DNA of 64,000 nucleotides from Novosphingobium clariflavum (GCF_026420865.1 NZ_JAPCWC010000001.1:62001-126000); one strand, 5' to 3'. Numbered from the stretch's first letter, positions 9,868 through 21,930 are shown. The notes: generated by a model from the letters alone, not told the origin. Numbers and translations are program-made.

Positions 9868-11918
9868 GCTTGCAGGACCCGGTCGCAGCTTTCCGCATCG
9901 AGGCGGGCGAACTGCTTGACCAGATCGAGCAGGGCTTGCTCGATCTCGGCCACCGGCTCGACGACCGGGACCTTGTGGACGAAGTGTTCCGCGGGCTGCA
10001 CACGCTCAAGGGCTCGGGCGCGATGTTCGGGTTCGATGCGCTGGCCGAGTTCACCCACCACTGCGAGACCGCGTTCGACCGCGTGCGAAAGGGGCTGGCT
10101 CCGGCGACGCAGGAACTGGTGGCGGTCATCCTCTCCGCGCGCGACCACATGCGTGCGCTGATCGAGGGCAACGGCAGCGGTCTTGAAGCCACCGGCGCGG
10201 CCATCCTTGCCGAGCTTCAGGCAGCCATCGACGGCGCGTCGGATAGTCCGCCTGCGGTAGAGCCCGCCGGTGCGGTTCCGGTTGTGCCGGTGGCGGCTGC
10301 GGGTTCTGGCAGTGGCTGGCGCCTGTCGTTCCGCCTCCCTGCCGATGCCATGGCCAACGGCACCAATCCGCTGATGCTGCTCGACGAGCTGCGCGAGCTT
10401 GGCGAATGCCGCATCGTCGCGCGCACCGACAAGGTGCCGCCGCTTGCCGACCTGGTGCCGACCGAATGCCACATCGGCTGGGACGTCGAGCTGCGCGGCG
10501 ACATCTCGCGCGCGGACATCGACGACGTGTTTATCTTCGTGATGGACGACATGGAGCTTTCCGTGACGCCGCTGGAGGTGGCGGCGGACGACGTTCCGGG
10601 CGCGGCCCCAGTTGCCGGTGCCGATGGCTCGGCTGCCGTTCAGGGTGTCGCCCCTCCTGTCTTGGCCGCGATCGATTCCGCAGCTCCTGGAAAGTCCCCC
10701 GCTGCTACGCCGAGTGCTGCGCCAAAGTCCGGTGAAAGCGTGCGCGTGCCGGCCGAGCGCCTCGACGAGCTGATGGACCGGGTGGGCGAGCTGGTGATTG
10801 TCCAGAGCCGCCTGTCGCAACTCGCAAGCGGTCAGGCTTCGGCCTCCGGCAACGAACTGGCGCTGCGCTCGATCTCCGAGGAAATCGAGCGACTGGCCGG
10901 CGAACTGCGCGATACCATGATGGTGCTGCGCATGGTGCCGGTCGCCAGCCTGTTCAGCCGGTTCCGCCGCCTCGTTCACGATCTTGCGCGCGAGACCGGC
11001 AAGACCATCGCCCTGTCGACCGAGGGCGAGACCACCGAAGTCGACAAGACCATGATCGAGCGGCTCGCCGATCCGATGGTCCACCTGATCCGCAATGCCT
11101 GCGACCACGGCCTCGAAACGCCGCAGGACCGCCTTGCCGCGGGCAAGCCGGCGGCCGGCCAGGTCCATCTCTCCGCGCATCAGGCAGGCGGCGAGGTACT
11201 CATTACCATCCGCGACGACGGGCGCGGCATCGACCGCGAGCGGGTCCGCGCCAAGGCGGAGGTGCAAGGGCTGATCCAGCCCGACCAGGCGATTTCCGAC
11301 CACGACCTGCTGCAGATGATCTTCCATCCCGGCTTCTCCACCGCGGCGCAGGTGACCAACCTGTCCGGGCGCGGGGTCGGCATGGACGTGGTCAAGCGCA
11401 CGATCGAGAGCCTGCGCGGCACCATCGACGTGACCTCGAAGCCGGGCGAGGGCTCCACCGTCGTGCTGCGGATCCCGCTGACGCTGGCGATCATCGACGG
11501 CCTGCTCGTGCGGGTGGGCGAGGGGCGCTACGTAATTCCGCTTGGTGCGGTCGAGGAATGCCTCGAACTCAGCCTCGAGGAACACCTGCGCTCACGCGGG
11601 CGCAGCTTCATCACCCTGCGCGACCGGCTGGTGCCGTTCCTGCGCCTGCGCGAAATCTTCGATACCGGCACGCGGCCCGATCCGCACCAGAAGATCGTCG
11701 TCATCGCCACCGGCGCCGAGCGGGTGGGGCTGGTGGTCGACCAGATCATCGGCAGCCACCAGACCGTCATCAAGTCGATGTCGCCGCTGCACCGCGACGT
11801 CGCGACCTTTGCCGGGGCGACGATCCTCGGCGACGGCGGCGTCGCGCTGATCCTCGATGTCGTCCAACTCGTAACCCTCGGCCAGCACCAGGAGGAGCGG
11901 CTGCGCGCCGCCGGATAA
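9864..11918 (+). CDS. cheA: Chemotaxis histidine kinase CheA
   Basis: Hybrid-free CheA of 684 aa. Domains in order: Hpt (P1) with the phosphorylated H46 in HTLKGSG; a P2-like region around residues 150-240; dimerisation helix (P3) near residues 295-355; HATPase (P4) with N-box HLIRNACDHG, DDGRGID and GRGVGMDVVK; and a CheW-like P5 at the C-terminus (residues about 545-680). A low-complexity Ala/Pro linker lies near residues 240-290. The start is GTG overlapping the cheY stop. It transfers phosphate to the CheY and CheB of this operon and docks to chemoreceptors through CheW. Confidence 0.95.
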   Translation: MSLQDPVAAFRIEAGELLDQIEQGLLDLGHRLDDRDLVDEVFRGLHTLKGSGAMFGFDALAEFTHHCETAFDRVRKGLAPATQELVAVILSARDHMRALIEGNGSGLEATGAAILAELQAAIDGASDSPPAVEPAGAVPVVPVAAAGSGSGWRLSFRLPADAMANGTNPLMLLDELRELGECRIVARTDKVPPLADLVPTECHIGWDVELRGDISRADIDDVFIFVMDDMELSVTPLEVAADDVPGAAPVAGADGSAAVQGVAPPVLAAIDSAAPGKSPAATPSAAPKSGESVRVPAERLDELMDRVGELVIVQSRLSQLASGQASASGNELALRSISEEIERLAGELRDTMMVLRMVPVASLFSRFRRLVHDLARETGKTIALSTEGETTEVDKTMIERLADPMVHLIRNACDHGLETPQDRLAAGKPAAGQVHLSAHQAGGEVLITIRDDGRGIDRERVRAKAEVQGLIQPDQAISDHDLLQMIFHPGFSTAAQVTNLSGRGVGMDVVKRTIESLRGTIDVTSKPGEGSTVVLRIPLTLAIIDGLLVRVGEGRYVIPLGAVEECLELSLEEHLRSRGRSFITLRDRLVPFLRLREIFDTGTRPDPHQKIVVIATGAERVGLVVDQIIGSHQTVIKSMSPLHRDVATFAGATILGDGGVALILDVVQLVTLGQHQEERLRAAG

Positions 11919-12448
11919 TGATGCCTCAAGCAAATCCTGCCCAGTCCGCCACGCAGTGGGATGCCGAGGGCCATCTCGAAGTGCTGACCTTCAACCTCGG
12001 CGAGGAGACTTTCGCGCTGGAGGCCACGCTGGTTCGCGAAATCCTTGACCTCCTGCCGGAAACCCGGGTTCCGGGTGCCGCGCCCTTGCTGGGCAGCGTG
12101 GTCAACTTCCGCGGCAAGATCATCCCGATCGCCGACTTGCGGCTCGCCTTCGCGATGCCGGCGGCCGAGGCCACACTCGACAGCCGCATCGTGGTGATCG
12201 AGACCGAGACCGAGGGAGAGACCTTCCAGATCGGTATCCGCACCGACAAGGTCCACGAAGTAGCGACTCTCAGCCGCGATGCCAGCGAGGAGCCGCCGGC
12301 CGTCGGCATGCGTTGGCGCCGCGATTTCGTGCGCGAACTGGTGCGCCGCGATGACGGCGTGGTCGTGCTGCCGGACCTTGCCGCGATCTTCCGTTCCCTG
12401 ACCGGCGGCGCCGATGCCGCGGCCGGCCCGTCATCCACTCTTCACTGA
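11918..12448 (+). CDS. cheW: Chemotaxis coupling protein CheW (first copy)
   Basis: A 176-aa CheW scaffold that links CheA to receptors. The CheW fold is visible from residue 16: [53 protein letters not shown]. The conserved Arg of the receptor-binding surface is in NFRGKIIP. Two adjacent ATGs (11918, 11921) both fit; the first overlaps the cheA stop by one base. A second, diverged CheW is encoded after the receptors, so the two may serve different receptors or array positions. Confidence 0.92.
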   Translation: MMPQANPAQSATQWDAEGHLEVLTFNLGEETFALEATLVREILDLLPETRVPGAAPLLGSVVNFRGKIIPIADLRLAFAMPAAEATLDSRIVVIETETEGETFQIGIRTDKVHEVATLSRDASEEPPAVGMRWRRDFVRELVRRDDGVVVLPDLAAIFRSLTGGADAAAGPSSTLH

Positions 12449-12461
12449 AGCCGGGGGCCCC

Positions 12462-14168
12462 ATGCGCGCAACCATCAAGCTGAAGCTCGGGGGGACCTTC
12501 GTGCTCCTCCTGATGCTCATGACCGCCACCATCGTTGTCGGGATTTCCCGCCTGACCACGCTCAACGATGCCATCGGCGCGCTTGTCGCCGGACCGGCCA
12601 AGCAGCTCGACCGGGCGCGGGCCGTCGATGGCGGCATCAGCATGATGATCCGCGCCGAGAAGAACCTGACCTTGGTCGACGACGCCGCGGCGCGCCGCGA
12701 CCTCGAAGGGCAGATCGTCACCTGGCGCGAGAAGGTTGAGCAGGAAGTCCTGGATGGCGGAAACAACGCCTCGCCCGAAAGCAAGGCTGCCTGGGCGCAG
12801 CTGCGCGAACAGTGGGACGCCTTCAAGCCGGTCAATGCCCAAGTTGCCGAACTCAGCAAGTCCGACAAGGCCGCCGCCGTCGCCCTTACCCTGGGCGAAT
12901 CGCGCGAGCGCGCCAAGGCGGCGAGCAAGACGGTGGAAGCGCTGGTTCAGGCCGAACAGCAGGCGATGACGCGGGCGGATGACGATACCGAAGTCACGTA
13001 CGGTTCGGCGCGATCGCTGATGTTCGCGATTGGCGTGGCGGCCTTTGCGCTCACCGCGATGGCGGCAGCCTATCTGGCCTTGCTGATCTCGCGCGGGCTG
13101 AAGGCTGCGGGCGATGCCATGCGCCAGGTTGCCGAAGGGGATTTGACGCGCACGGTCGAGGTTCGCTCGAACGATGAGATCGGCGATCTGCTCGGCCATG
13201 CGAACACCATGATCGAACGCCTGCGCGGGGTTGTCGGCGATGCCACGGTGGCGGCCGAGAACGTCTCGACCGGCAGCCAGGAACTCTCGGCCAATTCCGA
13301 GCAGGTTTCGCAAGGCGCCACCGAACAGGCTGCGGCTGCCGAACAGGCCTCAGCCTCGATGGAAGAGATGGCCGCCAACATCAAGCAGAACGCCGACAAC
13401 GCGGCGCAGACCGAGAAGATCGCGCGCCAGTCGTCCAGGGATGCCGAAGCCAGCGGGGTTGCCGTCAACCGTGCGGTTGGCGCCATGCGCACGATTGCCG
13501 AGAAGATCGGCATCGTCCAGGAAATCGCCCGCCAGACCGACCTCCTGGCCCTCAACGCAGCCGTCGAGGCCGCGCGTGCGGGCGAACATGGCCGTGGTTT
13601 CGCGGTCGTCGCCTCGGAAGTGCGCAAGCTCGCCGAGCGCAGCCAGCAGGCCGCCGCAGAGATCAGCTCGGTCTCGGGCGAGACGGTCGAGGCCGCCGCC
13701 GAGGCGGGCGAGATGCTCACCAAGCTGGTGCCGGATATCCGCCGCACCGCCGAGTTGGTGTCCGAGATCAGTTCCGCCTGCCGAGAACAGGACATCGGCG
13801 CCGCGCAGATCAACGAGGCGATCCAGCAGCTCGACCAGGTGACCCAGCAGAACGCCGGGGCCTCCGAGCAGATCTCGACGACTTCGGAAGAACTCGCCGC
13901 CCAGGCGGAAGAGCTGCAGGCCTCCATCGCCTATTTCCGGGTTTCCGGGCAGGGAGGGCGTGCCACGGCCCGTCCGCAGGGCCAGCCCAAGGCCGGGTTC
14001 CAGCCGGTCCGCCCGACCGGGGGCATCGTTCGCAAGCCGGCGTCCTCTCGCCCCGCCCGCGCGCTGTCGGTTTCCGACCAGCAGGCCCGCGCCCGAGGCT
14101 TTGCCCTCGATCTCTCGACCGGTGGTCCGGACAGCGAGGACGAGGCCTTCAGCAGTCACGCGGCCTGA
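12462..14168 (+). CDS. Methyl-accepting chemotaxis protein, single HAMP
   Basis: Membrane chemoreceptor of 568 aa. TM1 is at about residues 11-31, a four-helix-bundle-type periplasmic sensor at 35-185, TM2 at about 187-208, HAMP to about 260, then the cytoplasmic signalling hairpin. The tip [20 protein letters not shown] and [16 protein letters not shown] are canonical, so it should bind CheA and CheW. After the hairpin there is a flexible linker rich in Arg/Pro/Ala and a short conserved tail ([11 protein letters not shown], then an acidic EDEAF). The start begins MRATIK, the same as the next receptor. It is a close paralogue of that receptor in the signalling region. Confidence 0.94.
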   Translation: MRATIKLKLGGTFVLLLMLMTATIVVGISRLTTLNDAIGALVAGPAKQLDRARAVDGGISMMIRAEKNLTLVDDAAARRDLEGQIVTWREKVEQEVLDGGNNASPESKAAWAQLREQWDAFKPVNAQVAELSKSDKAAAVALTLGESRERAKAASKTVEALVQAEQQAMTRADDDTEVTYGSARSLMFAIGVAAFALTAMAAAYLALLISRGLKAAGDAMRQVAEGDLTRTVEVRSNDEIGDLLGHANTMIERLRGVVGDATVAAENVSTGSQELSANSEQVSQGATEQAAAAEQASASMEEMAANIKQNADNAAQTEKIARQSSRDAEASGVAVNRAVGAMRTIAEKIGIVQEIARQTDLLALNAAVEAARAGEHGRGFAVVASEVRKLAERSQQAAAEISSVSGETVEAAAEAGEMLTKLVPDIRRTAELVSEISSACREQDIGAAQINEAIQQLDQVTQQNAGASEQISTTSEELAAQAEELQASIAYFRVSGQGGRATARPQGQPKAGFQPVRPTGGIVRKPASSRPARALSVSDQQARARGFALDLSTGGPDSEDEAFSSHAA

Positions 14169-14226
14169 TCCGCACTGATTTTTCGGCAATTACCCTCGAA
14201 GCAGGGTTTCCAAGGTTCCAACTCGC

Positions 14227-16053
14227 ATGCGCGCAACGATAAAAATGAAGCTTGCCGTCACCTTCGGCATCATCCTCATCCTGCTGGCGGTGGTCGTCGG
14301 CGTCAGCGTCTCGCGCCTGAGCACGCTGAACACCGCGATCACCGACCTGATCGCAGGGCCTGCCGCGCGGCTCGACCGTGCACAGCAGGTGCAGGTGGCG
14401 TTCGGCACCGCCGCGCGCAACGAACGCAGCATGACCATGACCAACGATCCGGTCCAGGTGAAGGAATTCGACGACAAGGTCTCGCGCTCGATGCTCGAGC
14501 TTGATCGTCTCTCACAGGAGGGCGAGGCCGCGGCCACACCGGGCACCGTGCAGGTCTGGCGCGAGATGCGCGCCGCGCTCGACAGCTTCAAACCGGTCGA
14601 TACCCGCATCCGCGAACTTGCCCGCGCCAATGCCAACGAGGAAGCCGCGCGGCTGGCGCTCGGGCCGGCGCGTGCCGTGCTCGACCGGGTCAACAAGCAG
14701 GCCGACCTGCTGGTGGAACGCGCCCGCGCCGACATGAAGCAGGTCGATCAGGACACCAACGCGCTTTACGCCTCGGCCCGCGCAACGCTGCTCACCGTGG
14801 CCGCGATCGCCATTCTCGGCGCGCTGGCAGGTGGTGTCTGGATCTCGCTGATCGTCTCGCGCGGTCTCTCGCGGGTGGGCGTGGTGATCGATGCGGTGGC
14901 CATCGGCGATCTCGACAAGGAGGTCACCGTCACCTCGAACGACGAGATCAGGGACCTGGTCGATACCGTCAATCGCATGACCGCCAACTTGCGCGTGAGC
15001 GCCGGTCTGGCCGACAAGATCGCCGACGGCGACCTCACCGTCAGCCACAAGCCGCTGTCCGATGAAGACACGCTGGGCCATGCACTGGTGCGCATGATCG
15101 ACCGCCTGCGCGGTGTCGTCGGCGATGCCAGCGTGGCCGCCAACAATGTCGCCAGCGGCAGCCAGGAACTGTCCTCGACGTCCGAACAGGTCTCGCAGGG
15201 CGCCACCGAACAGGCCGCGGCCGCCGAGCAGGCCTCGGCCTCGATGGAAGAGATGTCGGCCAACATCAAGCAGAACGCCGAGAACGCCGCGCAGACCGAG
15301 AAGATCGCGCGCCAGTCGGCGCAGGACGCCGAAGCCAGCGGCATCGCGGTCGACCGCGCGGTTGGCGCGATGCGCACGATCGCCGAGAAGATCGGCATCG
15401 TCCAGGAAATCGCCCGCCAGACCGACCTCCTGGCTCTCAACGCCGCCGTCGAGGCAGCACGCGCGGGCGAACATGGCCGCGGTTTCGCGGTGGTCGCCTC
15501 GGAAGTGCGCAAGCTCGCCGAGCGTAGCCAGGGTGCCGCTGCGGAAATCAGCGCGGTTTCGGCCAATACCGTCGATGCGGCGACCGAGGCGGGCGAGATG
15601 CTTTCCAAACTGGTGCCCGACATCCGCCGGACTGCCGAACTGATCTCGGAAATCAGTGCCGCCTGCCGCGAGCAGGACATCGGTGCCGGCCAGATCAACC
15701 AGGCGATCCAACAGCTCGACCAGGTCACCCAGCAGAACGCCAGCGCCTCCGAACAGATCTCGTCGACCTCCGAGGAACTGGCCGCGCAGGCCGAGGAACT
15801 GCAAGCCAGCATGGCCTACTTCCGGGTCGATGATGTTGCCATCAAGGCTTCCGCCCGCCCGGCCGGTGCGGCGCGCGGCGGTGCCCCGGCTCGCAAGCCG
15901 GCGGTCAAGGGCGCGATCAAGGCTCCCGTCAGCACGGGCGTCAAGCGTCCGGCCCCGGTCAATGGCCATGCCCGCTCCAACGGCTTTGCACTCGATCTCG
16001 CGATGGGCGGGGCCGATGACCGCGACGACGCTTTCGGGATGCACAACGCATGA
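14227..16053 (+). CDS. Methyl-accepting chemotaxis protein, two HAMP units
   Basis: Membrane chemoreceptor of 608 aa, paralogue of the receptor just upstream. TM1 is at about residues 9-29, a helical sensor region at 35-180, TM2 at about 187-210. Two HAMP-like units follow ([17 protein letters not shown] and [16 protein letters not shown]), so this receptor is longer by one HAMP repeat. The signalling hairpin is almost identical to its neighbour, including the canonical tip [20 protein letters not shown]. The C-terminal linker is longer and again ends in a conserved tail ([11 protein letters not shown], then DRDDAF). The stop overlaps the second cheW by 4 bases. Confidence 0.94.
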   Translation: MRATIKMKLAVTFGIILILLAVVVGVSVSRLSTLNTAITDLIAGPAARLDRAQQVQVAFGTAARNERSMTMTNDPVQVKEFDDKVSRSMLELDRLSQEGEAAATPGTVQVWREMRAALDSFKPVDTRIRELARANANEEAARLALGPARAVLDRVNKQADLLVERARADMKQVDQDTNALYASARATLLTVAAIAILGALAGGVWISLIVSRGLSRVGVVIDAVAIGDLDKEVTVTSNDEIRDLVDTVNRMTANLRVSAGLADKIADGDLTVSHKPLSDEDTLGHALVRMIDRLRGVVGDASVAANNVASGSQELSSTSEQVSQGATEQAAAAEQASASMEEMSANIKQNAENAAQTEKIARQSAQDAEASGIAVDRAVGAMRTIAEKIGIVQEIARQTDLLALNAAVEAARAGEHGRGFAVVASEVRKLAERSQGAAAEISAVSANTVDAATEAGEMLSKLVPDIRRTAELISEISAACREQDIGAGQINQAIQQLDQVTQQNASASEQISSTSEELAAQAEELQASMAYFRVDDVAIKASARPAGAARGGAPARKPAVKGAIKAPVSTGVKRPAPVNGHARSNGFALDLAMGGADDRDDAFGMHNA

Positions 16054-16535
16054 GTGACACGCAGGAAATCCAGGCCGTGACCTTCGGCCTGGGGGCTGAA
16101 GTCTTCGCGGTGCCGGTCACGCTGGTGCGCGAGATCCTCGACTACCGAGAGACCTTCCGCATCCCGGGTGGCCCGGATTACCTGCTCGGCCTCACCGACA
16201 TGCGCGGCGAGGGGGTGACCACCATCGACTTGCGGCTGCGCCTCGGCCTGTCGCCGGTCGCGCCGACGCCGGCCACCCGTATCCTGGTGATCGACATCCC
16301 GCTCGAGGACCGCGTGCTGGTGCTCGGGCTGGTGGTTGACCGGGTGATCGAGGTCACCAGCTTCCGCGCCGACCAGATCGGCGGGGCCCCCGACGTCGGC
16401 GTGCGCTGGTCGTCGGACTACATCGGCGGCGTGGTGAAGCGCGACGAAGGCTTCACCGTGCTGGTCGACATGGCGCGGATCTTTTCCTCGCAGGAGGTAG
16501 CGCAGCTGTCCAGCTGCGCTGCCGCGGCCGCCTGA
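16050..16535 (+). CDS. cheW: Chemotaxis coupling protein CheW (second copy)
   Basis: A 161-aa CheW-fold protein starting [17 protein letters not shown], with [17 protein letters not shown] and [19 protein letters not shown] as the conserved surface. It differs clearly from the first CheW of the operon (for example [12 protein letters not shown] against [12 protein letters not shown]), so the two are old paralogues and not a recent duplication. It overlaps the second receptor gene by 4 bases and ends 3 bases before cheR. The C-terminus ends in an Ala/Ser/Cys-rich run without recognised function. Confidence 0.92.
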   Translation: MSDTQEIQAVTFGLGAEVFAVPVTLVREILDYRETFRIPGGPDYLLGLTDMRGEGVTTIDLRLRLGLSPVAPTPATRILVIDIPLEDRVLVLGLVVDRVIEVTSFRADQIGGAPDVGVRWSSDYIGGVVKRDEGFTVLVDMARIFSSQEVAQLSSCAAAAA

Positions 16536-16538
16536 GCC

Positions 16539-18525
<1,987 letters not shown>

Positions 18526-18624
18526 TTGGCCGCGTTTGCATCCCATCGGCGCCGCGAGTGCCGTATTTGCCGCTTCACCACGATCCATTTGCAAAGCCCG
18601 GCGTCGTCCGGTTCGGAGGATGTC

Positions 18625-20355
18625 TTGTATCTCGCCACGCTCCCTGAGGATGCCTCCCAGGCCCCGCTGTCGCTGGCCGAACTGCGCGACGGGCTGTTCG
18701 CGATCGCCAGTGGACTCGACGCACGCTTCGTGGAAGCTGGCACCGCGTTGGCGCGGGCCTATGAAATCGTCGAGACCCTGATCGGCGCGCTGGAAAGCGT
18801 GACCAATGCCTTCCAGCGCGATGAGGCCGAGGCGGCCGTGGGCAACATGCGCAGCACCGCCGACCGGTTGATGCGTCTGCCGGAGATCCAGTCCGACCGG
18901 CGCGGCGCGCTTGTCGCCATCGAAAAGGCCGGCGCCGCGCTGGCCGCGCAGATCGAGCAGGTCAACCGCACGCTGAGCTTCCTGCGCATCTGCGGCCTCA
19001 ACATCAAGGTGGCGGCTGCGGGGTCCGGCGACTTCTCGGGCTTTGCCGACATGATGTTCGACAAGATCGATCTCGGCGAGGCGGAAATGGCCAGTATCTC
19101 GCGCGAGATCGGCTGTCTTACCGAAGCTGTGCCCGGCATGTACGAGGTCGAGGCGCAACTGGGGGCTGAATGTGCGCGGGTCATTCCTCATATCCCGCAG
19201 CGTCTGGCGGACGATGCCGCCGGGCTCCAGCAGCACCAGTCGGCGCTTGCGGAGCGTGCGCTCAGGATCGCGGATGTTGCCCGCCAGATCCGCAACCAGG
19301 TCGGCACTGCACTCGGTGCCCTGCAGATCGGTGACATCACCCGCCAGCGGCTTGAACACGTGGCCGATGGCCTTAACGACATCGAGCTGTTCCTGAGCGA
19401 GCCTGCGGGGCTTCCCGCCGCGACCGCCGAAGTGGTGAGCGGCCACGCAGTGGCGCTTCTGGCGGCGCAGGCGGCCGATACCTTGGAAGCGTTCCAGGCC
19501 GAATCCCGTCTGCTTGCCAGCAGTCTGCGCGGTCTCGGGCCGCAGGCGGCGAGCTTGCTCGACTTGCGCGCGGCTGGCGGCGATACGGGAGGCGGAGCGA
19601 ACGATGGGATGTTCCTGCGCAAGCTGGAACAGAGCGTGGAGGAAGTCGCCAGCGTCACCGAACGGTTGAGCGAAGCCGACGCGCGCTCGACCCGGCTCAG
19701 TCATGTCGCTTCGACGACCGCGGAGCATCTCGCCCAGCGTCTGGCTACCGTGCACCGGATCACCCGCGACGTGCAGCAGATGGCGTGGAACACCGATCTG
19801 AAGTGCTACAGGCTGGGTGTGGACGGGCGCGGTCTTGCCGTCGTGGCGCAGGAAATCCGTGGGTTCGCCGCCACCCTAGGGTCGATCGCCAGCGGCATCG
19901 CCCAGTCGTTCGAGGCGCTGGAACAGGCGGCAGTGGTCATGCGCGGTGCCGAGCACGAGGCCCCGGCTGACGCCGGGGTCGCGCTTTCGGAGTCGCTCGG
20001 GTGCATCCGCGACGGCGGAGAGCGCATGCAATCGGGCCTCACCGCGCTCGATCAGGGCGCCCACGCGGTAACGGAGATCATCGCGGAGACTACCGGGAAG
20101 GTCGATTGCGAGGCCGAGGTGGGAACGGCGCTCGTTGAGATCGCGGACCGGATGGCGATCCTTGGCAGCGAGAGCGAGGACATCCCTCAGGAAGGCCAGG
20201 TCATGCTGGAGGCGCTGCTGGGCACGATCGGCGCGCGCTACACGATGGCTCGCGAACGCGAAGTCCATCGCCGCTACCTTCCTGGTAGCGAAACGGAGGA
20301 ACTGACGGCCACTGTCGACGGGGACGATGACGACTTCGACGACGGCTTGTTTTAG
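18625..20355 (+). CDS. Soluble chemoreceptor-like protein with an altered signalling tip
   Basis: Last gene of the che operon, about 576 aa, with no transmembrane segment and mostly predicted helix. A receptor-type hairpin is recognisable near residues 380-420: MAWNTDLKCYRLGVDGRGLA then VVAQEIRGFA. It aligns with the canonical tip [30 protein letters not shown]. The tip residues map as N389, K393 and R396, so the position that is Glu in CheA/CheW-binding receptors (E385 in Tsr) is Lys here. The C-terminus is acidic (DGDDDDFDDGLF). The frame is open back to the cheB stop; TTG at 18625 is preferred because GGAGGA lies at 18615-18620, but a TTG at 18526 is also possible. Role unknown; an array modulator is one possibility. 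Confidence 0.8.
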   Translation: MYLATLPEDASQAPLSLAELRDGLFAIASGLDARFVEAGTALARAYEIVETLIGALESVTNAFQRDEAEAAVGNMRSTADRLMRLPEIQSDRRGALVAIEKAGAALAAQIEQVNRTLSFLRICGLNIKVAAAGSGDFSGFADMMFDKIDLGEAEMASISREIGCLTEAVPGMYEVEAQLGAECARVIPHIPQRLADDAAGLQQHQSALAERALRIADVARQIRNQVGTALGALQIGDITRQRLEHVADGLNDIELFLSEPAGLPAATAEVVSGHAVALLAAQAADTLEAFQAESRLLASSLRGLGPQAASLLDLRAAGGDTGGGANDGMFLRKLEQSVEEVASVTERLSEADARSTRLSHVASTTAEHLAQRLATVHRITRDVQQMAWNTDLKCYRLGVDGRGLAVVAQEIRGFAATLGSIASGIAQSFEALEQAAVVMRGAEHEAPADAGVALSESLGCIRDGGERMQSGLTALDQGAHAVTEIIAETTGKVDCEAEVGTALVEIADRMAILGSESEDIPQEGQVMLEALLGTIGARYTMAREREVHRRYLPGSETEELTATVDGDDDDFDDGLF

Positions 20356-20425
20356 GCCGCGTGGACAAATTCAGCGGGGAGCGGAGCGACCGAGTTGGGT
20401 GGGAAGCGGACGCTGCTCCAACCAC

Positions 20426-20504
20426 CCCGCTCATGCTGAGCTTGTCGAAGCATGGGGGCTCAGCGCTCCGCTTCGGGGCCTTCGACAAGCTCAGGCTGAG
20501 CGGG
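20426..20504. repeat. Palindromic repeat, sphingomonad GAGCTTGTCGAAG type
   Basis: Two 25-base arms (20426-20450 and 20480-20504) are reverse complements with two mismatches, around a 29-base loop. The core GAGCTTGTCGAAG is a repeat I recognise as common between genes in sphingomonads. It follows the che operon and may act as a transcript end or a REP-like element. No second copy was noticed in this window. Confidence 0.75.
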
Positions 20505-20523
20505 TTTAGTCTGTTTTGGGTGG

Positions 20524-20943
20524 TTAGGCGACGGACTGCTGATAAGGTGCGAAGGCAATGTTGCGGCAGATCGCGATAAGGTCGGCACCGTAAGATGGCA
20601 CGATTACAACCATGGAGACCTCACCAGCAGCAATGCGCGCTGATTGCTTCTCAATGATCTTCGCGTGCTCTATATGGTACGGCTCTGCGGCGGACGGATG
20701 GGGCGGATCAAACAGGCGCTCAAGTCCGGAATGTTCACAAGGCGCTTGCCCAGTGACCACCTCAATCATTGAGATGACATTGCCTTGCCTGAAGTCCTGC
20801 ATCTGAAGAACCTCGAGGCCTGCCAGCGTCAGGGTATATTCATCGCCAGTTGCTTGGCGCAGGAAGACCGTCGCCGTTTCGCTGCCGAGAACAATTCCTG
20901 TAAGTTCGCCATCGTGAAAGTCGGAGAATACGTGAGCCATCAT
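20524..20943 (-). CDS. Conserved-looking hypothetical protein, 139 aa
   Basis: Not recognised with certainty. The sequence is mixed alpha/beta without signal peptide or membrane segments. The first part resembles the small beta-rich domain of haem-oxidation/cytochrome-associated or adhesin-like proteins only weakly (HDGELTGIVLGSETATVFLRQ and GDEYTLTLAGLEVLQM suggest paired beta strands). A short motif YHIEHAKIIEKQSARIA is helical. Codon use looks less GC-biased than neighbours (more TCA, ATT and AAT), which may mean later acquisition. It stands alone between the che operon repeat and the TetR gene. Start at 20943 or 20940 (two adjacent ATGs). Confidence 0.6.
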   Translation of the reverse strand: MMAHVFSDFHDGELTGIVLGSETATVFLRQATGDEYTLTLAGLEVLQMQDFRQGNVISMIEVVTGQAPCEHSGLERLFDPPHPSAAEPYHIEHAKIIEKQSARIAAGEVSMVVIVPSYGADLIAICRNIAFAPYQQSVA

Positions 20944-21141
20944 CCACTCTAACGTCAGCCCAGATTTGTCCGCAACGGGGCGGAAACGGCCGCTCGAATC
21001 TGTCCACGCGCCCTAGCCGGCATGTGTCCACGCCGCCTGGTGGTTCGATGACATCGGATCGACTGCTACAAGGCTTTGTTCGCGGCCGGCGCTGTGAAAT
21101 TCATGTTTCGCACATTCCCCGACGGTTGTTCGGGGGCTGCC

Positions 21142-21819
21142 TCAGAGATTTGTGGTGAGGTAGGCCAGGCACATTCGGCCGAGCTCTATCTTCAATTCCT
21201 TCCAGTCCTGAGGATGAACCGATTCGCCGGTCGAACCGAGGCTCAACTGCCGGGCAAGGGTGGCGAAGATGATCTGGTATGCGGCGTTGGCCTTGCGCTC
21301 CTGATCGGAGCCTCCGAACTGGTCGCGATACTCCAGCATGGCGTTGATGCCCAGCGCAGCGGCGCGATTGGCGCTCTCCCTGCCAGGTCCGGCAACCAGC
21401 GGGTCGAAGGCAGCGCGGGCCATGCTCTGGCGGAGCAGCGGTGCCTCTTCACGCAGCAGTTCGGCATAGTTTTCAACGAATGCAGGCACGACCGTCGCCA
21501 GTGAGGATGATTGCTGGCGCACGCGCTCCATCATCACGTTTTCACGCTCTTCCATGCGCTGCAAGTGGTTGCCGATGACCGCGCGGACAAGGTTCTCCTT
21601 GCTTTCGAACCGCAGGTAGATCGAGCCGATCGAGACATTGCCGGTCTGGCTGACTTCCTGGAGCGTGAATTCCTCGCTGCCACGCTCAAGCATCAGCTTT
21701 TCCGCGGCGGAAACCATGCGTTCGAGCGAGGCCTTGCTGCGTCCTTGCTGCGGTGTGCGGCTGACGGTGTCGACCGCCAGCTCTTTTTTGGCGGTCTTGG
21801 GTTTCGGGGGTGTTGACAT
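21142..21819 (-). CDS. TetR/AcrR family transcriptional regulator
   Basis: A 225-aa TetR-type repressor. The helix-turn-helix is at about residues 30-75 (MVSAAEKLMLERGSEEFTLQEVSQTGNVSIGSIYLRFESKENLVRAV), preceded by a basic tail (PKPKTAKKE). The C-terminal ligand domain is not assignable. It is divergent from the flavin monooxygenase-FMN reductase-GH3 operon with a 111-base gap and probably represses both itself and that operon. The gap contains an AATTAGAATT-type site that recurs upstream of a second transporter/oxidase locus. Confidence 0.9.
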   Translation of the reverse strand: MSTPPKPKTAKKELAVDTVSRTPQQGRSKASLERMVSAAEKLMLERGSEEFTLQEVSQTGNVSIGSIYLRFESKENLVRAVIGNHLQRMEERENVMMERVRQQSSSLATVVPAFVENYAELLREEAPLLRQSMARAAFDPLVAGPGRESANRAAALGINAMLEYRDQFGGSDQERKANAAYQIIFATLARQLSLGSTGESVHPQDWKELKIELGRMCLAYLTTNL

Positions 21820-21852
21820 GACAGCGACAAACAGCCTATCGAAATGCGAACG

Positions 21853-21868
21853 TCAATTCTAATTCAAT
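21853..21868. promoter_or_regulatory. AT-rich AATTCTAATT site, candidate TetR operator
   Basis: TCAATTCTAATTCAAT lies between the divergent TetR gene and the flavin monooxygenase operon. Its reverse complement contains AATTAGAATT, which is found again at 34357-34366 and nearly at 34442-34451. The site is unlike the surrounding GC-rich DNA. Binding is inferred. Confidence 0.45.
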
Positions 21869-21930
21869 CTTGTTTCACATGAGACCGTACGCCATCGCGG
21901 CGGCGGCGATGCCCCAAGGGAGGGGAGAAG

